64,000 nucleotides of DNA from Onchocerca volvulus. Taxonomy: Eukaryota > Nematoda > Chromadorea > Rhabditida > Onchocercidae. Positions 50,925 to 63,345 of the stretch are shown here, in pieces. The notes beneath the pieces were generated by a model that did no database searches, was not told the DNA's origin, and saw only the letters and a list, made by a program, of their open reading frames with translations. The stretch lies in NCBI GenBank assembly GCA_000499405.2, contig HG738137.1, forward strand, positions 17,878,581 to 17,942,580, read 5' to 3'. The position numbers and the translations under genes are program-made. Numbering within the stretch: the first letter of the stretch is position 1; each line of letters starts with the position of its first letter.

Positions 50925-53923
50925 ATGTCCCTTAAAAGTGACAGCAAACTTTTAGGTTTAAAACCGTTTGATAAGGTTGGTGATTGGATCGTGATCAAGA
51001 AATTGGGTAAAGGAGGTTGCGGAGCTGTATTTGAAGTATGCGCGAAAGTAATCATCATTTTTTATCATTTTTACTATATTTCGAACTTGGTGACTTTTGG
51101 TGATAATCATTCAGTCTGATGGCATTAAAAGTAATATTGCACCTGAAAGTGAGAAACGATAACAAACTTTTGGGTTTAAAACCGTTTAAACTTTATAATT
51201 TTGTGTAAATTCTAAATTTATCTCGTGTTGTATTCGTAATTTTGTATAAATTTCAAATTTACCCCGTGTGCATTCATCAAAATACTCAAACATTCCCAAA
51301 ATTTTATAATTTCCTGATTGAAAAAAATTCAATTAAATGTCAATGTTTGAAATATATTTCTGGATGAATTCCTCATAATGATGTAAATAAGGCGTAATTT
51401 AGCAAGCGGATAAAATGAAACATCTAGCGATGAAAGTTGAATCCCGAGATTTAGGTCACAATGATCAATTACTTCGAGCGGAAGCTAATATTTTGAAACG
51501 TATGCAATACTCCAAACATGTCCCCATTTTCATCACAGCCGGTAATAATTCATAATTAATTCATAAATTGATCAATTAAAATGTGAATTTGAATAAAAGA
51601 ATGTAACATAGTTGACCGATTATACGATTAATTATTAAATAGTTGCGTTATAAAATAATCGAGCAATAAAGCACAATCAAAACTAAACACTGCCATTATT
51701 CATGTTAATTAGTAATTAAATATATTTGTCAAAGTTACTCACTGAAATTTTTCAAATTTTCATTAAAATTAATTGAATTAATTGAGCAATTTCAGGTCGT
51801 ACAGCACTATTTAATTTCTTGCTTATGGAATTACTTGGGAAATCACTTAGCGAACTACACAAAATGGCACCAAATCATCAATTCACAATAGCTACCGTTT
51901 TAAAAATTGCTCTTCAAGCCCTCAATGTATGTATTTTTATCTTCCCATTTTCTAATCGAAAAATCGGAAAAATCTGAAAAGTCGGATGATTGATCGGAAA
52001 AGTGTTAATGTATTGTATATCTTGGATTTGGTCTATCACGACATTCTCTCCAGAAAACTTTCCCTGAAAACATTCTCTTCTAATGGATTTCTTTTCAAGT
52101 TTAACAAAACTGAAATCCGAAACAATCCCTCCAGTATTCCAGCATATTTGTCAGAATTGCTTATCGGAAATTTTCCAAAGTCTTGTTAAAATTAATTGCT
52201 TATAATTCTCGGATTCTTTCGCATGCAATGAAATATCAAACTTCGCCTTAATTTTAATTAAGAAAGAAAATAACAATCATATTCTTCTTTAAATTTCAGT
52301 TATTTAATTTTTTAAATCACAATCTTTTTTTTTCAATTTTTTAAAATTTCAACAAAATTTAGACTTTTTTCTTCATTTTTTAGGCTCTTCGTGACCTTCA
52401 CAGTATCTATTTTATACATCGTGATGTAAAGCCAGCAAATTTTGCAATTGGTTTGAAAAATGTTAATGTATTGTATGTTCTGGATTTTGGTCTGTCACGA
52501 CAATTTGCTACATACGATATGACAACAAAAACGCTTAAATTACGCAAGCCACGTGCACGTGCGTCATTTCGTGGTACCGTCGCATATTGCAGCGTTAATG
52601 TACATAAACACTTGGAACAAGGACGTCATGATGATCTATGGTACCTAAGAACAAAATTAATAATCAGATGATATTATTACCTGTTTCCAAGATAAATGAG
52701 ATAGAAATAAGAGGAAGACGGGCACTTCCAAAACTATCATACAATAAATTAATTTTATCTCTTTAAAAATAACCTTTCATATTATCGCTAATCCAAAAAA
52801 CGGTCAAGAAATTCTGGTAATTAAAAGAATGTTTACAATAAGCAAATGGCAATTTTTTGGTGATAAGTAACGACACAATAATTGTGAAAAAGAGGAATAT
52901 TTAAACATAAATTACCAAAGTGATCAAATTTCAAGAAATGCGCACCGTAATTAATTACATAAGATTGAGCTCACAAATTGAAATCTAACAATTGAAAGAA
53001 AAAAACATGCCTAATTATTTAGATAACAACTTTTATCCTTCATGTTATTAAAGATATGACCAATAAGGCTAGCTGAATAATATTTTCTTTCCCTTTTATC
53101 ATTTACTCAGTATTTGAATAATAAAGACAGATTAAATAAACATTAAGGTCAATGATGTATATGTTAATTGAGTTCATTACTAGCCGCTTACCATGGAAAG
53201 GTTTGGATCGAAAAGAAACAGCTGTTATCAAACAAACGATTAGTAATAGAAGATTACTTCAGGTAAATCTATCATTCTCTTAATATTTTTGGCCAAAGTT
53301 TGATTTGAAAGAATTTCTCAAAAGTTTATAAATCATACCTAAAGCTCTGTTGAAAGAAAAAGAAAACTAAAGTGGCCATTATATCTCTACGATAGTAAAG
53401 TAAACAAATATTTTGAATATAAACTTGAATTAGATAACAATTTGAACAGCATACAAATTTTCCCACAATTAGTGAGACAACAAGCATAACATGACAGTGA
53501 ATTGCATGGAGATGATTTTAAAAAAAAAATGCAAACTCAACGAAACATACAATTGCAAAACTAAACAATTCGAAAATTGAGGGTTGTCCAAAGCAATTTG
53601 GCGTTATCTTGGAATATATCTCTTTGCTTCGCTATCATCATCGACCAGATTATGACCAAATTGAAAATTTATTCCTGTCTGCCATTCAACGACGTAATAT
53701 CGACCGGAAAGCACCTTTTGAATGGGGGGATCCGAAAGCTCACGAATATATTTCTCATGTGAAAAGACTAAGTGAACAACCAAGACTAGCAACAATTAGA
53801 ACAAAAAAGTCGACCAAAGAGATAGCAATAACCACAGAAGATGAAGGAGAAAAATTAATATCAAAAACTGGACAGCTGGAAGCATCAATGGAACACAGTG
53901 TAGATATAACACAATGCGCGTGA
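50925..53923 (+). CDS. Tau-tubulin-kinase-like (CK1 group) protein kinase
   Basis: Ser/Thr kinase of the CK1/TTBK group, which is greatly expanded in nematodes and often male-germline expressed. Exons 50925-51035, 51403-51541, 51796-51926, 52384-52640, 53148-53262 and 53582-53923 give 364 residues. Kinase landmarks: glycine loop GKGGCGAVFE (28-37), Lys 48 (LAMKVES), catalytic HRDVKPANFAIG (Asp 141), DFGLSRQF (Asp 161), FRGTVAYCSVNVH, and GRHDDLWSMMYMLIEF. The end of the domain (GCPKQF...PDYDQIENLF, then FEWGD) follows TTBK. All catalytic residues are present, so it should be active. The C-terminal tail is short and charged. The substrate is unknown. Introns 1 and 3 hold degraded echoes of exons 1 and 4. 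Confidence 0.9.
51161..51187 (+). pseudogene. Exon 1 echo in kinase intron 1
   Basis: 27 bp matching kinase exon 1 at 50943-50969 in 25 positions (core AACTTTTGGGTTTAAAACCG), about 0.2 kb downstream in the same orientation. Confidence 0.7.
52000..52044 (+). pseudogene. Exon 4 echo in kinase intron 3
   Basis: About 45 bp closely matching the part of exon 4 (52458-52502) that encodes NVNVLYVLDFGLSR. Shared words include GTTAATGTATTGTAT and GGTCTATCACGACA, with a 1-bp deletion in the DFG region that breaks the frame. It is about 0.45 kb upstream of the intact exon. Confidence 0.75.
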
Positions 53924-54656
53924 AAGTGCAAAAAACGGATTCATGTATTTGGTGATACGTAGAATATAATTAAATGTAAAGTCGGTAGGAATGTAAACTG
54001 TGCTCACAAGACACGCGTTTTCCAAATAACATATAACTATGAATACAAGCAATGAATATATATATTTTTTCATGACACCTCACTTTTCTATTTGATATTA
54101 TACCTATCACCGTTAATATAAAGCAAAAAAAAAAAAAAAAAAAAGGAAAAATTTTACAAACTCGATAACATAACGAAATTGAAATAAGCTGCTGGCTTAA
54201 AAAATACTCTTAAAAATATTTAAATCATTTTTCATCAAAAGAATAGATGAACGATAATATGTTAATAGAAATAGAAAGCCATCACTTATATTTACAACAA
54301 TATTCACAATAAATAAAGTAAAATGCTAGGTATCAAAATTTGTATGTGGCACTTGGAACCACCAGTAATTTCAGCGGAGACCATACATAATGTAAAGATA
54401 TAAACTAAACAAAAAAAAAAAAAAGAAAAAAAAAGTTGGAATATAATATATCCAGTTCAAAAAGGTGGGTTATCAGCAAAAGGCAATCACAGTTATTGCA
54501 AAGGGAAAGGAGAAAGACCATTCCAGTAGAGAATGTTCACAGATCAGGAAGCTTGCAGCAAAAGCACACATAAAATTAAAAACATTTCTTGAGTATAAAA
54601 AAATATGATAAATGAAAAAGAGAAGGTAACTATTTTCAGCAGTAATTATCAGCATA
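53924..54656. other. Intergenic between two gene tails
   Basis: 3' UTR sequence of the kinase and, on the other strand, of the FLYWCH-like gene. Poly-A tracts at about 54126-54144 and 54411-54434. No gene recognised. Confidence 0.5.
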
Positions 54657-57600
54657 TTAGAAGCATTTTCTTTTTATTTGATTCTCCGGAGGAGATACTT
54701 TTTTTAAATCGTCTTTTGAGCATAAAGCTGCAGCCGTGCTCGTAACTATAAACACCTCTTCCTTCGGTGGTAATGTACAACTGAAATAGAAAAAAAAAAA
54801 AGCAATTGTTTTTCAAAACATTGAACAGATATGCCGTAAAAATAAGATTTGACTAACATCTATAGCTGAATCTTCAGTATCTGTATCGTGCGTTACAGCT
54901 GTAGAATCCATAGTGATAAGTTCACACTGAGAAGAGAAGTTTAAACTAAGGAAAAATGCTAATCACATTTTACTGGGTAAAAATATTAAATCATTACATT
55001 AAAAATACTAAGTTGATATGTCAAGAATACTATCCACAATATTTGGTTTTCACCGCAATAAAGAGCGTAAATAGTAAAATCATTATATATCATAAAAAGA
55101 TCAAAAATTACTTTACAATGTAACTGAGAAAATAAAGTGAAGCAGAGTAAAAACAGAATAATATAAATACGGAACCTTTGCTCAAAACTAGCAGGGCCTC
55201 CAAAATGAGCAAAGATATATTCCGGGAATGTTCTTTCCTGGAGATATGTATCATGAGAGCATTGCAAACGCTTGTGACCACCCAGACGATCAGCTACATG
55301 AGATTCTTCATTAACCTTAACATCTACTTTATACTTTGTGCAAGTTGTTATTTCATGAACTATTCCAATCACTCCGTAGCTGAAATCAGCAATGTTTTCG
55401 CTTCTTCAATTCAACCAAATCTAACGTATTCCATGTCGCGCACTATTTTTATAGAAAAATTCTTCATTTATCATTTTAAAACTACATTTTCCCCTAAAAT
55501 AAAAGACAAGAGATATACCAAAAAATCAACTTTTCCTCCACTAGCTACGATTGACCCAAACAGCACTCACAACAGTAAGGAATCCAAAGTATTGATTTCT
55601 AAATTACTTCCCCATTTACCATAATCCCTCAAATTTCTCATTTTTTCGTAAGCAAGTAAGACAACAGTGTTTAAAAGATGAAAATAATTGCGACAACCAC
55701 TAACAATCCAATCGAAAAAGTTTATTGTATTTCAACATTCAGTAAATTTCTTCTAGAGGTTTTTCCAAGGAGAGATAAACAAATCTGAATATAAAATTGA
55801 TTTTTTTGTAGCCCAATGCCGTTTAAACATAACGATACTAAGAATTTAAATATTAAATATAAATTACCAGGATTAAAGATTCAGACAGAAATAGAAACAT
55901 TTAAATTGTTGAATACCTTTGGCTCCTCATCTTCTTCGACATTTTGCAAAACTTCTTTTTTCGTTTCCCGATCAAACTGTTTCATCCGGAGAGCTGATGG
56001 TGTATAGAGCTGGCATAACTCATTATGCGGTGGATATGCCGTACCAACAATGGCATCATTAACCATGGTAATATAAGCTGTTCGACCTGCACCATTTTTC
56101 TTTTTCAGCCAATCACAGCGTGAACAACGGTAATAAGCTCGGGTTGCTTGTTTTGTGCTTTGCCTGTATACACGATAGCCATCGTTTTCTGCTATTGCGA
56201 TAAGTCCCAAATTGCCTCGCCGATTCAACAATCGTATGATTTCAACTTTACTTATCTGAAACTAACATTATGAAATCATTAAAAATTTATAGCATCACAG
56301 TAAAAGCTTCAGTGATCTTCAAAATCACTACCAGAAGAGGCGTCTATCACTTTTTTTTCAACAACTCCCATAGTTGAAGCTATGAATTCAAATAATCAGA
56401 TTTTTCATAGTGGCAAAATTCGCCATTTTCGCTCATAAGAATTTAATTTCATGGATCGTAAAAACAAAATCCAAAATGCAAATCTACCAATAGGCTCATA
56501 ATACAAGTTTTAACGAAATATAGGAATGAATGGGCTAGAGTAAGAAAAGATGAATATTACGCATTCAAATATTAAAACAAGTATTTACGGCTTTGATCAT
56601 TAAAATATTAAACATCATGACCATAAATCATGTAATTATCTCTAGCAATCTAAGAGCCTACGTCAATTTCCTCCTTGGTGCTCAAATCGTAAACATCTGT
56701 GCTCCAAACTGTATCACCATTCTCATATACTACATCACTACAGCTAGCTGAGTAATTCATCAATTCCGTGTATGTTTTCACATCACCATTTTCCTGCAAA
56801 TTACTATGCCTAAATAAAATTTTATTGAAAGCTCTTTGCACGTCCAAAGAAATTTTGAATTATCAAGCACTAGTCCCCTACATTTCTTTCCTTCTTTTCG
56901 TTCTCAGTACTTGTACTTTTGTATTTGTACTTGCATCATATCATTATCTACAATAAACTTCTATATCTTAAAGCCTATTCTTTATTTTCGCTTCAAAAAA
57001 AGAAAAGAAAGAATAAAACTTTTCAGTTCTTTTTAGGACGTTCATTACATCGTGTTGATTTATGAAATGATTTGCTCACTTAGTCTTCGAGCTATATCAT
57101 AATTCAGTAGCTGAAATAAAAATATTTCTAAAATAAGCGTGAACGGAAAGTTGGATACTGCTGAAAAAAAAAAAAAAGAAAAAAAATAATTACACTTTCC
57201 ACTACCACAATACGATACTGTGACTCGTTATCATTATCGTCACTTTCTTTCGGCTCCGTATTAGTTGTGGTAGATATGCGTTCCTAAAATATACGCATTA
57301 GAACTAATCTGAAGGTAATATAGTCTCCATTTGCAAATATTCATCGAAAATTCTCGCAACTCTCAAGATTAAAAAAGGAGATAGCACAGCTCAAACTTAA
57401 CTTTTATACGCCAGTGGAATCTACTTGCCTTTTTTTTTTTCCAATGCTTTCATTACCTTTTCTTTCAGTGCTTTCACTTTCGAACGAACAGTATAACGAG
57501 AAAGAGATTTCCCAAAGATAGCATTCAGTAGCTCTGTTCCCTTCCTTTCAGAAATAGTACCACCGGCGATCCAATGTAATACACAATCTACATCTTCCAT

Positions 57601-58886
57601 TGACCAATCCGGCTCACCTTTGCTAAATTCAAATATCTTTAGAAATAAAGTTACATGAAATAAATCTAAAGCACTTGCAAGCGTTGCTTAACTAACTAAC
57701 AAGAGAAAATTGAATTTGAAAATTCATCATAATGGCTCAAGTTTTTGATGGATGCAATCGGTACCAGATCTGCTGGTAATTGGCCTATCGGCTTTTACTC
57801 CTGACTTATCGTCCAGCTGAATAAGTATTCTTCGATTCTCCGAATGGTTATCTTTTTTCTCGGAAATACTATTCTGCAACACGGATGACGTCCACTATTA
57901 GTTTACGAATCCTGCACATATTCCACTCAACTAACTTTGTTTTCATGGCATATGTTAAAGAATTTGACGAATAATTCGTTTCATACATAGTAGCAAAGTG
58001 ACCCTTCACTTATCCATCGTCCCCTTTATTATGAAAAATTTCTGTTCTTTTGTGTTTGTCACTGACCACAGCATACTCTCCTTGCGTATATCTATGATTT
58101 CAAAAGAGCAATCCATCCTAAAGTGATCGATGTTGCTCTTTCTCTACAATGCTTAAACTATTCCCTTTGTCGTTACTATCTTCGGCAAACGACTATAATG
58201 TAACCATTGATTTCTCAATTGCGATTTATATAACCATTTATTTCCTCTATGAAGATGCGAACTGCTTACATGAGTCTTGGGATTTTAACTCCGGCAATTC
58301 GGTTTAATCCTATTAGACATTTCTGTCGAAGAAAAATATGTCGTTCGTAAAAACAAATAATATGAAATTATTCGCCAGAAATGTTTCTACCTCTTTTATA
58401 TGATACGGAAAGAAATCCAGCATTGAAAAGTCCGAATGGATAATATATTAAAAAAAAAAAAGAAAAAAAACGGTCATTCTTCTTCTCATCTCATTTTTAT
58501 TCAGTAAAATGAAGACATTTCATTTTGCACTGAACCAAATCTTCGAAATAATTCCTGTTATTATTTCTTTACAGTGATATATAGTACTCATCAATACAGC
58601 CGATGTTCAAGTATTCAAAACATATTTTGTCCATGCCCATAATCAAGAAAACGAAAGAAAAATATGGAAAAGACAATTATGATCAACTGAAAACTAAAAG
58701 ATAAGATAAAAATATTTAGTTGTTTTGAAGATTTTCTAAACAATGCACACAATTAAAAGAATGAACCCTGGGATCAATGAATTGAAACTTTCTTACTATT
58801 AATATATCGACAGCAGAAATTTGAAAAAGAAGTATTTACCTGTCTTTAACCAATGAATCTAACGGTCCTGTTGCTGTAGCATTCAT
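54657..58886 (-). CDS. FLYWCH-like zinc-finger protein, 3' half unresolved
   Basis: Exons from the ATG at 58886: 58886-58840, 57873-57799, 57622-57457, 57283-57206, 57110-57080, 56831-56662 and 56255-55917 join in phase. The first domain (PDWSMEDVDCVLHWIAGG, then SRYTVRSKVKAL) is a small helical domain I do not recognise. Exon 7 holds GYRVYRQ, YYRCSRC, a GAGRTAYITM core and PPHNELC, the spacing of a FLYWCH finger with the final HNH replaced by HN-x-x-C-like residues; such fingers bind DNA. Further exons are likely at 55379-55176 (VHEITTCTKYKVDV, GGHKRLQCSHDTYL) and 54780-54657, with an optional exon near 54930-54862, but the joint after 55917 does not keep phase with any GT I can find. An exon may be missing from my model, or the 3' end may be alternatively spliced. 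Confidence 0.55.
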
Positions 58887-61057
58887 CTTGCTAACTCATG
58901 CACACTTCGGGAATTTTTTCTCGCTTCAGCCTTTTTCAAATCATCTGAAATTCGGAAATAGTTTAACTAGCTCAGCTTAAGGCTTAAGTCTCTTATGATA
59001 ATATATATTCAATGAGCCAAAAGTAATTGCTAATTGGAAAAAATGAATGCTAGTTGATCAAAAAAGAAAAAAAAAAACGACGATTACGCCCAGCCAGAAG
59101 TTAATAATTCTTCTTTTTATAGAAAATAAGTCTATTATATCTACGTAATTATATTGATTTAATAAAAAAGGAAGCAGACTGCTGACAAAATAATTTTGAT
59201 TACAAAATTGATTTGAAGAAAAAATCTAGTCCAAAAGTTTGAATCAATGCTTGTTTTCAAATCAATCTGATCTATGATAATATCACAAATTGCACATCTT
59301 GCAGCACTGACAATAATAAATTTAACTCATTTGATCATTTTTACAGAAAAAGATAATTTCATTTAAAAACACACATATCCAGAACTATTTTAGACGTACA
59401 GAAACGTTGTATAGTTATAATATAATTGAAGAATTTCTTGAAAAAATTATTTAAATTTTAATAAAACAGAAGTTGATACCTCCTCGGACTGATGCTGAAA
59501 CGAAGTGTTAAATCCAAGAATGAGATACTTGCAATCAATACAGTATTACGTCACTCTAAATATAACAATTTAGAAAATATGTATCTGAATGAATAAATAA
59601 TAAACAATCATTCAGTAATACCAAAAAGCAAGCAAAGCAAACAAACATCAAAATGGAAATTAAACAAAAAAGGTAAAAGAGAATAGTTCACGGCAAATCA
59701 TTTATTCATCTCATTGACCTTTCATTGACCTTTCCCCGTATTATCACTGTAAATATGACTGTAATTATGCCAACGAAAGAATGAAAGACATCTCAATTCT
59801 CTGTTAGAATATCACACTATTGAACAAATCGAAATTCAACCATTCATACGCATCCATCAAATGTGACGTAACGTGAAACTGATCCGTCTCAAAAAAACTC
59901 CGATATATCTCGGGAATATCCTGGGATATACTGGCATTATATGTAGAGCTATACAGGATGAAGAAATGCTTTGCTTATTCGTTTGCAATTAATAATGTGG
60001 AAATGCTGTACTACTAATATTAGTTACAGAAATAATGAAAAAGTTTTTTTTTTGAATACATCCCGATCGGGATGCACAAGATTTCCCAAATGAAATTCAA
60101 ATTCGATTTCAAATTAGTTTGGCCTTTCATTAATCAAGAAATCGATCAACTCAAACCCTAATCCGTAATAAGGCATCTAATAATGCGAAAATGCCCGAAG
60201 AGTTAGAATTGACCTTATGAGGCTTTCAAATCCTTTCATTTTTATTTCACATTTCTCTTCGCTTCTATTTCAAATTCTTTTTGACCCAGCTCTTCCATTT
60301 TCTCGTCATAATTCGAATATTCTATAAAATAAGTTCCGAATATTTCGCTAATTTTTTGAGCATCTTTGATACTTTAGATTTCGCAGACCTCATTTAGTAT
60401 AATGCTTCAGGTCTTTAAGTCAGCAAAATATTTCAAATGATAAAGAGTTCATTCCAAAAAGGAATTTATGTCCATAGAAGTTGCAATCCGTCTCATCTTT
60501 GAAATTGCAACTTGTCAGCTCATCTTCCGTGAACTCATCAACTTATTCCCGTAAATGAATTTGTCAACTTATCTTCCCGTGAACTCATCAACTGGGGTCA
60601 CAATACACCTTTGATCATCTAACCTCCCATTCAAAGTTGATGTGAAACGGCCGATTAGCATTTCGCGGATTTCCGATGTCCCGCGTTAATTTTAATGACG
60701 AATTGAGGGATAAGGTGGAACAAGCGGTGTAATTTAAAAATGTGGTATTTGTGATATTTTCTCTCAATATTTCTCAATTAGGTTGAATTTTTGGGGAATT
60801 TTCAAAATTTCTCTGAGATACATTTTCTTTCAATCATCAATAACCAATTCAACTAGGACTGAGGACGCGGCGTATGGCATTTGATTAACCAATGTAAATA
60901 AACTCCTTGGCCCCATATGTCTGGAGTTACAGAAGCCTGAAACTTAACCACTTTATGTATCTTTTCTCCGAACTATCATCAGCAATAAGGTTTCTCGGAA
61001 TTTCTTTCACGACACGCGCTTATGATTTACTGATCAGCTTACAGAACAGGTGTCATT
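58887..61057. other. Divergent intergenic region
   Basis: Upstream DNA of both the FLYWCH-like gene and eIF4E. Contains CGGGAATATCCTGGG at 59911-59925, a 16-bp palindrome CATCCCGATCGGGATG at about 60060, and a 33-bp direct repeat at 60511-60592. No gene recognised. Confidence 0.5.
60511..60592. repeat. 33-bp direct repeat upstream of eIF4E
   Basis: Copies at 60511-60543 and 60560-60592, sharing the end CGTGAACTCATCAACT and beginning TTGTCARCT; a few substitutions. Confidence 0.75.
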
Positions 61058-62859
61058 ATGGTTATTAATGATTCAGCACCAGAACGATCAGATTTGGAGA
61101 TGATGGCTACGGTGAAGTGTAATGGTGATGCGATTCATCATTCTGATGAGGAAATAGATCATTCTTGTAGTTCACCAGAAACGGTTTGTTTGTTGCATCC
61201 TCATTATTATTGTCGAAAAAAGAAAAAAAATCAAGAATTGATCGAATAATTCATATTTGTTTTCAGAAAATCGACATGTTAGTTTCGAATCATCCATTGA
61301 AATATGTTTGGACATATTGGTATTTGAACGATCAACGTGATAAAAGTTGGGAAAAACGGCTTAAAGTTGTATCTAATTTTGGTACAGTAGAAGAATTTTG
61401 GGCGTAAGTATTTCTTTAGTATGTTTATGTTTCTTTCATTTTTCTATGAGTACCATATGATTTACAAAATAACCGTTAAGCTTATCTGCACAATTTTTTT
61501 TTCAAATTATATTCTTATTCACTGATGAGTTTCTTCTATTCCTACCTATAAAGTTGTACTTGTTCCATTTCTTCTTATTTATAACGGCAATAATCATTTA
61601 TATGGCACAGCATATAAAACATGAAGCAATTCGTTTATAACCTCAAGCTGTACCAGTTGTTGTCGATGAGGACTTACGACTTTCTTTCTAGAATTTAATC
61701 TTAAATGTACAAAAGTAGAAATCAGTTCCAAAGTGGGAAAACATTTTGAATAGACTTTCCTGCAGTTTAAGAGAGGAGCAGACAGTTTTTAATTGATGAA
61801 TCAATTCTTACACAAATCTCATAGTCGGCATAAAATTACAAATGAATTTGTGAATTAATTTCAGTCTTTATGTTAACATTCGCCCACCATCACTGTTACC
61901 TACAGCTTGCGATTATAGTGTTTTCAAAAAGGATATTCAACCGATGTGGGAAGTTCCGGAAAATGCCAAAGGTGGTCGTTGGCTGATAACGGTATGAGAT
62001 GATTTCATTAGAACTGGATAAATATTATCTATTCACATATTTTATTATTTTTGAACTTTCTGATTTGTGTCATAACTTTTTTAGCTGACTAATAAGTTTA
62101 TTGTTGATAATAAATATGTATGTTGTGTTTGCAGATTGATAAGTCTAGGCATCATGACTTATTGGATGTGATCTGGTTGGAAGTATTGATGGCTGTGATA
62201 GGCCAACAATTCGGTAAATATACAGCAGATATATGTGGTGTGGTTGTCAATATAAGAAATAAAGGATCTAAGGTAAGTCTTTATATTCTTTTGAACTGTG
62301 TCAATAGTCAGTAAGCCAATTTTATTATTTTTAGATCAGTATTTGGACAACAGATTGTAACAACGATGAGTCAAATTGCAAAATTGGGTAATTTTCTTCT
62401 TTTTTTATATTGTTCTTTGAAAAGACAAATTTTAATATATATGAAACTTTTTTGAAGGTATGTTATAATCTTATATAGTGTGATAGAATAAGTTGAAGTA
62501 TAATCCAGCTGTTTGGAAGATTAAGGATCTGATCCGGTCTCGGATTTACACATTATTCATTTTACTGCTGTACTATTATTAGCTGAAAGTTATGCCAGGC
62601 CAGCAATTGTAGAAATGTACTATTTGAGTAATGCATTGCTTTTTTAGTGACTTTAGAAAAGGAAATTTGATTATCTGAATGAGATATTTTTCATCTTTTT
62701 TGTAGAGAAATATTGAAGCAAAAGTTAATAAACCCGGATATCGATTCGAAAATTCAGCGACCAATATTTGATGTGCTTCGCTATGAAGATCACCAAGAAG
62801 TGCAGAATAAGAGTTCTAGTTCAGTGAAAGCCAAGCATATCATTACAGCTTCCGATTAA
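61058..62859 (+). CDS. EIF4E: Cap-binding translation initiation factor eIF4E (ife family)
   Basis: Binds the mRNA 5' cap and recruits eIF4G to start translation. Exons 61058-61183, 61267-61403, 61865-61991, 62135-62272, 62335-62387 and 62706-62859 give 244 residues. The cap-binding tryptophans are present at 70 (DKSWEKRL) and 116 (PMWE, with Glu 117), with Trp 57 and 60 in VWTYWYL marking class I eIF4E. FGTVEEFWALYVNIRPPS, GGRWLITIDKS and IWLEVLMAVIGQQF are typical. The C-terminal part (EILKQKLINP, then VLRYEDH) looks most like C. elegans IFE-1/IFE-3, so it may accept the trimethylguanosine cap of trans-spliced mRNAs; that is inference. The N-terminal 45 residues are acidic and variable. The start lies 13 bases after a CTTACAG acceptor. 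Confidence 0.95.
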
Positions 62860-63240
62860 TAGTATATTAAGCCTTATATGAAAGAAAATTATATATTTTA
62901 TGTGCGGGTTTTATGTTTTTTTTTTTTCCGCACCATTATTAATGGGGATTGAAGTATATGTTTGTGATTTATGCAAAAAAAGTGTTTGTATTTTTCAAAG
63001 AAATTAAAAATTTTTTCTCTTTCAGACAGGCTCATTCAGATTTTTATTTGTTTCATTACAGTTTAATTTTTAAAAATAATATTACATTGTTGGGAAGAAA
63101 AGACGGAATGGTGTTGGGAAAGAACAAAAGAAAGATTCGGCAATTCAAACTGTGCTGGAAAGAATAATCGAAAATTTCAGATATTAAGCTATGAAAGTTG
63201 CTGAATAAGCAGTAGTGTGGATGTGAGTTTATATATTTGT
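62860..63240. other. eIF4E 3' UTR and flanking sequence
   Basis: AT-rich, with no supported gene. Confidence 0.4.
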
Positions 63241-63244
63241 ATGT

Positions 63245-63263
63245 GTGTATGCTTGTTTGTGTG

Positions 63264-63335
<72 letters not shown>

Positions 63336-63345
63336 TATATGTATG
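63245..63345. repeat. (GT)n microsatellite
   Basis: Long GT dinucleotide run, nearly pure from about 63258 to 63328 and fading into TATG/TGTA variants. The minus-strand frame of His-Thr repeats over it is an artefact. Confidence 0.97.
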
